This document shows, piece by piece, positions 59,101 through 64,000 of a DNA stretch of 64,000 bases. This DNA comes from Ulota crispa (taxonomy: Eukaryota > Streptophyta > Bryopsida > Orthotrichales > Orthotrichaceae): positions 2,852,001 through 2,916,000 of the forward strand of contig OY987250.1 in assembly GCA_963920765.1 (NCBI GenBank). Direction: 5' to 3'. Every line of letters begins with the position of its first letter. Positions within the stretch are counted from its first letter, which is position 1. A program made the translations under genes and the position numbers. A model generated the notes under the pieces. The model was not told the origin of the DNA. It searched no databases and saw only the letters and a program-made list of their open reading frames with translations.

Positions 59101-62100
59101 TACTTCTGTACTCGTTTTTGGATGTGCGCACGCATCGCATAACAAGAAAGAAGTAGTGTGCGCACAAAGAGAGAAGGAAATGACATGCACAACAAAATAA
59201 ACGCCTGAAAATTTTGGTTCCAGGGTATTTGTGCAATTTCTGAAAAAGCAGTGGTACTTATGAAAATATTGCGAACTTCAGGGGTATCCATGAAATTTTC
59301 CCGTATTTAATTATATTTGTGTACGTGTTTTTTGGATCTAGAGGAGTTGGAGTTTCTTCATTTCGGCACATCCAGCGAAGTGTTGGACCACCTATCCGAG
59401 GATCACAAGGGCCGCATCTTACGACACCAGTTCAGTGCGATTACAAGCTCCATGATGTGCCAAGTGTCGCCATCAGCTTGTATCATAGCCTGTGACGTGC
59501 ATCCCAATGTGTCGGTGGGCGAGGACAGCTTGGTGTTCAGTTGCACGCTTGTTGAGGGAGTAAGAATCGGAAGTCGGTGCGTGGTGACAGGGCTGACATC
59601 ACAGTCACCAAATGCAAGATTCACTCTCCCCGACCGGCATTGCTTGTGGCGAGTGCCCGTGTCAGTTCAAATACCAGCAAGCACGCAGCAGGTCGTACTT
59701 TGCTGTGGCCTGGATGACGATCCAAAGCTCTCATCTGCATCTGGAGGCACCTTTTGTGGGAGGAACTGGAGTGCATTTCGCACTGAGCGAGGCATTACCG
59801 AAGCTGATCTCTGGAGTACTGTCGATGTGGAAACTCAAACTAAAAACCTCTGGAATGCGAAGCTATTTCCAGTGGTGGGAGCTTCGGAGCCAGGTCTCAG
59901 CTTTGCCATGTGGTTGATGGGGGTTCAAAGCCACGTCACGCTCCTCAACTCGTGGCGTGCCTGCCAGCGCATCAGCCTCGGCGAGCTTCACGGCCTCATC
60001 AACTTCAACGAGCTGAACCGGGAAATTAGTGAGCACGTGGCTGATCTGGCTGGCGGGTTTCTCAAGGCGAGCGTCGTTTGTGGATCATTTGGTCGCAACT
60101 TTGCTCAGTTGTGTCGCGGCGTGGCGCTTGGAGCGAATCGAGAATCTGTTGTGAAGACGCTGGATGAATCACGACGGTTGCTTGTTGTGGAACTAGCGAA
60201 GCGAGACGCGGGGAAGGGCATGATTGTGCCCTCAAGCAGGGTGTGTCAAGCTTTGACTGACATTTGTGAAGCCTCTGGAGATTCTCATTCTGTCTCTGAT
60301 GTTAAGGTCTGGGATGCTGTTGCTCAGGAGACTTCTGCTGCCGTGTCTCAAAGTCATCAAGGTGAGAGTCTTCGTTGACCCTCTCGTTTCTTCTTTTTTT
60401 TAAGCAACTTATATGCAGTTCCATGAGAATCTATTGTTTTTTAACCATTTAACGCCCAAGAGGACGTTCTTTGTCCCTTGCATAACAACAAAATACTCTG
60501 TAGCTATTTTTCATCCGATTTTTTTCAGAAGTGATCATTGATACATGTTGCATCATGGAAAGCAAAAAAAAACATTCTCACCAAATGCACTCATGTTTTG
60601 TTTTTAAGTAACTCAAATTGTGAGAAGATTCAAAGACACGGTGTTAAGTCCCGTGCTGCTATACTTGCAGTTCTCATGAGGTCAGCAAGCATTTTTTACT
60701 TCTGCAACTTTTAGAAACAGTATTATAATGGGTGGGCACTTGCCACACTATTGTAGAGGGGCAAACACAGTGACTAGCTGGGCGTTCAAGGGTTAAAATG
60801 AGTGTTGATCAACACAGCCTATTGAATTTATACGTTTCACACAGCTAAACTGTGGTGTTAACACTGGATACTCATCGTTGGTTCTTCATCGTGTTTGTGG
60901 ATTTTTGCTGCAATTGCTGGAACATGATTGTTGCTGTTGTTGTTGTTTTCTGGTTGGGTGCTTTTACACAGAAGAAGAGGTGCAATGGAATTCGAGTACA
61001 AGCGCAACAGGAGTCGTGCACTCGAGGGTTGAGCTGCCTGTACGGGTAGACATTGTAGGTGGATGGAGCGACACTCCGCCCTGGAGTCTGGAGCGAACTG
61101 GATGCGTGCTGAACATGGCGGTGCAACTGGAAGGCTGCTCGCCATTGAGCGCGGACGTGACGCTCCATCGTCACGGCGCAGGAGTCACCATATCTGACGA
61201 GGATGCAAACTCAGTCACCATTGAAGACAGGAGCACCATCCAGCCACCGTTTGAATCCGAGGACAAGTTCCGTCTCGTGAAGGCCGCCTTGGTTGTCACG
61301 GGGTTCACCAGCAGCAGCAATAGTGGAAGCAGCAACAGTGGAAGGCTGGAGATTTCGACATGCTCGAAGGTGCCACGTGGCAGTGGGCTGGGAGCGTCGA
61401 GCATCCTCGCCGCGGCCGTGGTGAAGGGGCTTCTGGAAGTGAAGCACGGCGACACCCGCGCTGAGCACGTGGCGTGGCTTGTGTTGGTGCTGGAGCAGAT
61501 CATGGGCACTGGAGGTGGCTGGCAAGACCAGATTGGGGGTGTGTACCCCGGGATCAAGTGCACCACCAGTCAACCCGGACGGCCCATGTCTCTCCACGTG
61601 GAAACCGTGGTTGTGAGTGATGCCTTGAGATCAGAACTCCAGTCTCGAATGTTGGTCGTTTTTACAGGACAGGTAAAAAGAAAACTCCTTTCAACACCTC
61701 TTTCAAAAGGTTCGAACTTCTCATTTATTTTTATAGGAAAATTTGATGGATACCCCTGAAACTTGCAATCTTTGTACAGGTGCCCCTGGTTTTTCAGAAA
61801 TTGCACAAATACTCCTGGATCATAATTTTCAGACGTTTGTTTCGTTATGCACGCTACTTTCTTCTTGACCAATGTTAAAGCAAGGAGTGCAATAGAACAA
61901 AAGAGAAGTGTAATAGAACAGAAAAGAAGCAGCGTGCGCACAAGGGAGAAAGAAGTGGTATGCACAATAGAACATATGCTTGAAAATTATGATTATGTGT
62001 AATTTCTGAAAACTAGGGGTATTTATACAAATATGACAAACTTCAGTCGTACTCATAAAATTTTCCTTTTGTTTCAAAGAAAATTTGATGAATACCCCTG

Positions 62101-62973
62101 AAACTTGCAATATTTATACGGATGCCCCTTGGTTTTTCAGAAATTGCACAAATACCCTTGACATACTTTCATAATGATGCAAAAATCTCCTTCTCCAGAG
62201 TTATCAAAGGTGCATGTCACCTATCAAGAAATCAAAAGGCTGATCACAGCACAAGTCTTGCCCCAAAAGTAGGTGACATGCACCTTTTACAACCACCGTG
62301 GAGAAGGGTGGTTTTAAAATGAAAGTAACTTACGTTAAAAGTATTTGTGGAGTTTCTAAAAAGTCAAGGGCATTTGTACAAATTTCATAAATTTCAAAAG
62401 CATTTGTACAAGTATCATATATTCCAAAGGCACTTGTACAAATATTATAAATTTCAAGTATATTCATCAAATTTTCCCTGGTTTTTAACACCTGCTTGAA
62501 TTTTGTATTGATGTTTCCCAAATTATGCATCTTGGATGGTCTTTGTTTTTGAGGTTTTTTGGAAAAAATTTGTGCAGGTCAGGTTGGCGCATACTGTGTT
62601 GCAAGTAGTGGTGCGGCGCTACTTGCAACGTGACGCGCGTCTCATAGCCGCCATCAAGCGGCTGGCCGTGCTGGCCAAGCGAGGTGAAGCGGCGTTTGCG
62701 GCCAATGACTTGAGCAGCGTTGGTGGGATCATGACGGAGGCGTGGCTGCTGCATCAAGAGCTCGACCCGAATTGCAGCAACGCTTTTGTGGACTCGTTGT
62801 TTCGGAAAGTGAGACACCTGAGCTGTGGGCAGAAGCTCGTAGGAGCCGGTGGAGGAGGATTCGCCATCTTTGTTGGTAAGAACACGAATGCCACTCGGGA
62901 GATGAAGGCTTTGCTGCAGAGCGTCGGTCCTCCTGTGGTTGTGTATGACTGGAACTTGTTTGAAGATCCCTGA
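56191..62973 (+). CDS. FKGP: Bifunctional fucokinase / GDP-L-fucose pyrophosphorylase
   Basis: This is the salvage enzyme that phosphorylates L-fucose (EC 2.7.1.52) and then forms GDP-fucose (EC 2.7.7.30) for cell-wall and glycoprotein fucosylation, normally in the cytosol. Eight exons, 56191-56475, 57044-57290, 57842-57984, 58211-58429, 58539-58665, 59342-60361, 60972-61672 and 62578-62973, join in frame to 1045 residues, close to the ~1055 of the Arabidopsis enzyme. The N-terminal pyrophosphorylase half has RLSVRCPKRVVTWDAVVLTA and LHTGGDSKRVPWANPIGKAF (about 122-141). The middle holds FLHFGTSSEVLDHL and LPDRHCLWRVPV. The C-terminal GHMP kinase has VELPVRVDIVGGWSDTPPWS, PRGSGLGASS (about 815-824) and LVGAGGGGF (about 1001-1009). 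The donor of exon 3 (GTTGGC) is weak but keeps the frame and the family alignment. Six of seven introns contain transposons. The last codons fall inside a tandem repeat. Confidence 0.95.
56545..56954. mobile_element. MITE family K, intact copy, in FKGP intron 1
   Basis: It is 410 bp with perfect 16-bp inverted ends, AGGTAGGTAGCTCGAA and TTCGAGCTACCTACCT, flanked by TA at 56543-56544 and 56955-56956. It fills most of the 568-bp intron. Degraded relatives are at 16264-16570 and 18396-19744. Confidence 0.9.
57395..57745. mobile_element. MITE family I copy 2, in FKGP intron 2
   Basis: It starts GGAATTTTTCATGGATACCC and ends GGGTATCCATGAAATTTTC, with long inverted arms (TTTTTCAGAAATTACACAAA against TTTGTGCAATTTCTGAAAAA). 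The 551-bp intron would be about 200 bp without it. Confidence 0.85.
58030..58168. mobile_element. MITE family J copy 2, in FKGP intron 3
   Basis: A 139-bp element has the perfect inverted ends TACTACAAGG and CCTTGTAGTA and repeated interior TTTTTTGTCAATT(A/C) units. It shares the TGTCAATT(T)GGACA motif set with 24037-24208. It makes up most of the 226-bp intron. An open frame runs from exon 3 through part of it, but family alignment places the exon end at 57984. Confidence 0.75.
58772..59090. mobile_element. MITE family I copy 3, in FKGP intron 5, with 8-bp duplication
   Basis: It is a 319-bp foldback beginning GGGAAATTTTCATGG and ending CCATGAAATTTTCCCG, flanked by TATTTGAT at 58764-58771 and 59091-59098. 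An 8-bp duplication fits hAT-type transposition. The arms pair over about 140 bp around a centre near 58925. Confidence 0.85.
59091..59302. repeat. Tandem re-duplication of half a family I element
   Basis: The right arm of the family I element plus the following intron sequence (GTATTTGATTATACTTCTGT) is repeated once more. The second passage ends at CCATGAAATTTTCCCG (59302) and is followed by GTATTTAATTATATTTGTGT. The copy arose by local duplication rather than a new insertion. Confidence 0.7.
60445..60792. mobile_element. TTAA element, family G copy 2, in FKGP intron 6
   Basis: It is 348 bp between TTAA at 60441-60444 and 60793-60796. The ends CCATTTAACGCCC and GGGCGTTCAAGGG are inverted relatives. 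It aligns in opposite orientation with 21480-21831. It accounts for more than half of the 610-bp intron. Confidence 0.8.
61736..62066. mobile_element. MITE family I copy 4, in FKGP intron 7
   Basis: It starts GGAAAATTTGATGGATACCC and ends CTCATAAAATTTTCC. It shares TTTTTCAGAAATTGCACAAA with other copies and carries a duplicated AATAGAACA(A/G)AA(A)AGAAG segment inside. Confidence 0.8.
62080..62478. mobile_element. MITE family I copy 5, diverged, in FKGP intron 7
   Basis: It starts GAAAATTTGATGAATACCCC and ends ATATTCATCAAATTTTCCC, only about 14 bp after copy 4. Its right arm has become a tandem of GCATTTGTACAAATTTCATA-like units (about 62370-62450). An independent hairpin sits in its centre at 62190-62312. 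Confidence 0.75.
62190..62312. repeat. Strong hairpin inside MITE family I copy 5
   Basis: AAAGGTGCATGTCACCTA (62206-62223) is the perfect inverse of TAGGTGACATGCACCTTT (62270-62287), with a 46-nt spacer. The pairing continues less perfectly outward (CTTCTCCA against TGGAGAAG). It could be a second, nested foldback element. Confidence 0.8.
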
Positions 62974-63180
62974 GCAGCAAATATTTAAGTATTTGAAGAT
63001 CCCTGAGCAGCAAATGTTCAAGTATTTGAAGATCCCTGAGCAGCAAATGTTCAAGTATTTGAAGATCCCTGAGCTGCAAGTTTGAAAACTCTGAGCCGCA
63101 AGTCTTTAAGTGTTTGAAGAATCTGAGCTGCAATTCTGAAGTGTTTGAGAATTTGAGCTGCAAGTCATAAAGTGTTTCTA
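62959..63180. repeat. 33-bp tandem repeat starting across the FKGP stop codon
   Basis: Units start TTTGAAGATCCCTGAGCAGC at 62959, 62992, 63025 and 63058 and then decay into GAGCTGCAAGT-type units to about 63180. The first unit supplies the last four FKGP codons (FEDP) and the TGA stop. The 33-bp period keeps the same frame, so each well-preserved unit repeats the stop. Confidence 0.9.
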
Positions 63181-63780
63181 ATTGACTGATGAACTTTGTA
63201 TTCGGATTTGTTATCAGTCTATTGGAAAAAATAATGGTTGATGTGCCATATCTAACTACATGTGGATCATTCATGATACATTGCATATGTTTTTCCTAAA
63301 GTTTTCCATGTTCTTTTTATTTGGACTTTTCTCTTGATTTTTTGCAAGTATCTCCCAATCTTTTGCAAATCTAACCAGTTTGTGGATGATTACTTTTTCA
63401 CTTTGGATAGTTCATATTTGGTTAAATCTGACATGGCTCTTGATGTTGTTTAATTAATTGATGGACGTTGTATTTGGATTTGTTATCAGCCTATTGAGAA
63501 AGTAATGGTTGATGTGCTATAAGCTTAATCATCTACTTCTGCATTATTCTTGATATATTGCATATGTTTTTCTCAAAGTTTTGCATGTTCTTTTGATTTG
63601 GACATATCTCTTGATTTTTTGCAAATGTCTATATCAATGTTTTGCAAATCGAACTAGTTTGTGGGCTGCTATTTATGGTTACTTCTGGACTTTGGATAGT
63701 TCATAATTTCTTAAATGTGACATTGTTCTTAAAGCCTTATAATTGATTGCTGAATGTTCTATTTGGATTTGTTACGGGAA
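63181..63780. repeat. Tandem duplication of ~275-bp segments downstream of FKGP
   Basis: Copies begin near 63181 and 63454 (AATTGATGGACNTTGTAT(T)), and a third begins near 63746. Shared blocks include GGATTTGTTATCAG, GTAATGGTTGATGTG, ATTGCATATGTTTTTC and CTTTGGATAGTTCATA. From 63780 to the window end I see nothing else recognisable. Confidence 0.8.
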
Positions 63781-64000
63781 CTTCCTAGTTTGCATTTAGT
63801 TTGCAATTGATGTGCTCACTTAATGACACCCTGGTGTCATAAAAGCACACACCATTGGGAATGTTAAGAGCACCTTCACATGTGATTGGCAGAAAGAGGA
63901 GACACATTATTGGGCGCTTGTACATTGGTCTCAACCAGAGTTAGGATTTCACACAATTTGCCTTCCTCTCCACCTACTATACACCACATTGAAAGTGTGT

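Noticed and set aside
3973-62973. A functional gene cluster linking the four genes
   Set aside because: The genes lie up to 17 kb apart, on different strands, in unrelated pathways. Nothing suggests co-regulation.
1-64000. tRNA, rRNA, CRISPR or organelle-derived segments
   Set aside because: No cloverleaf signature (GGTTCGAATCC-type arm), rRNA core sequence, spaced direct repeats or organelle gene was seen by eye. A tRNA-finding program could still detect a diverged gene.

Overview
The window reads as nuclear DNA of a land plant (or at least a streptophyte). All four recognisable genes are plant-type and split by GT-AG introns: an otubain deubiquitinase, a 2-oxoglutarate/Fe(II) dioxygenase, a plastid-type fructokinase and the plant bifunctional fucokinase/GDP-fucose pyrophosphorylase. 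Plant telobox motifs (AAACCCTA) and a Stowaway-type terminus (CTCCCTCCGTCCC) agree. Exons are moderately to strongly GC-rich and the spaces between them are AT-rich. The species cannot be read from the sequence. A non-flowering lineage is possible but only a guess.

Layout: 1-1330 holds telobox-bearing tandem duplications that look like the leader of a gene beyond the left edge. 1481-2116 carries two small DNA transposons. 3973-7593 (minus) is the otubain gene. 7957-24400 is a gene desert with minisatellites, a large foldback, and nested small transposons. 24402-32221 (plus) is the dioxygenase gene with long, transposon-bearing introns. 32537-40180 is another repeat-rich gap. 40962-45095 (plus) is fructokinase. 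45096-56190 is a third gap with a possible small spliced ORF, minisatellites and a GC-rich island. 56191-62973 (plus) is FKGP, followed by a tandem array that begins across its stop codon.

The dominant feature of the non-genic DNA is a diverse set of about sixteen non-autonomous elements or remnants. They share ends close to CCCCTAAAnGnCC and sit between TTAA copies. Two insertions can be compared with related uninterrupted sequence elsewhere in the window, and both comparisons fit duplication of a TTAA target. This is the hallmark of piggyBac-type transposition, yet no transposase is visible here. Other small elements have TA, TGG or 8-bp target duplications, and nested insertions give a relative order of events. 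Six of the seven FKGP introns are enlarged by such elements.

The genes are independent loci, not an operon. FKGP salvages L-fucose to GDP-fucose, fructokinase feeds fructose into plastid hexose-phosphate metabolism, otubain trims ubiquitin chains, and the substrate of the dioxygenase is unknown. Exon boundaries were placed by hand from reading frame, GT-AG signals and remembered family sequences, with no transcript evidence.
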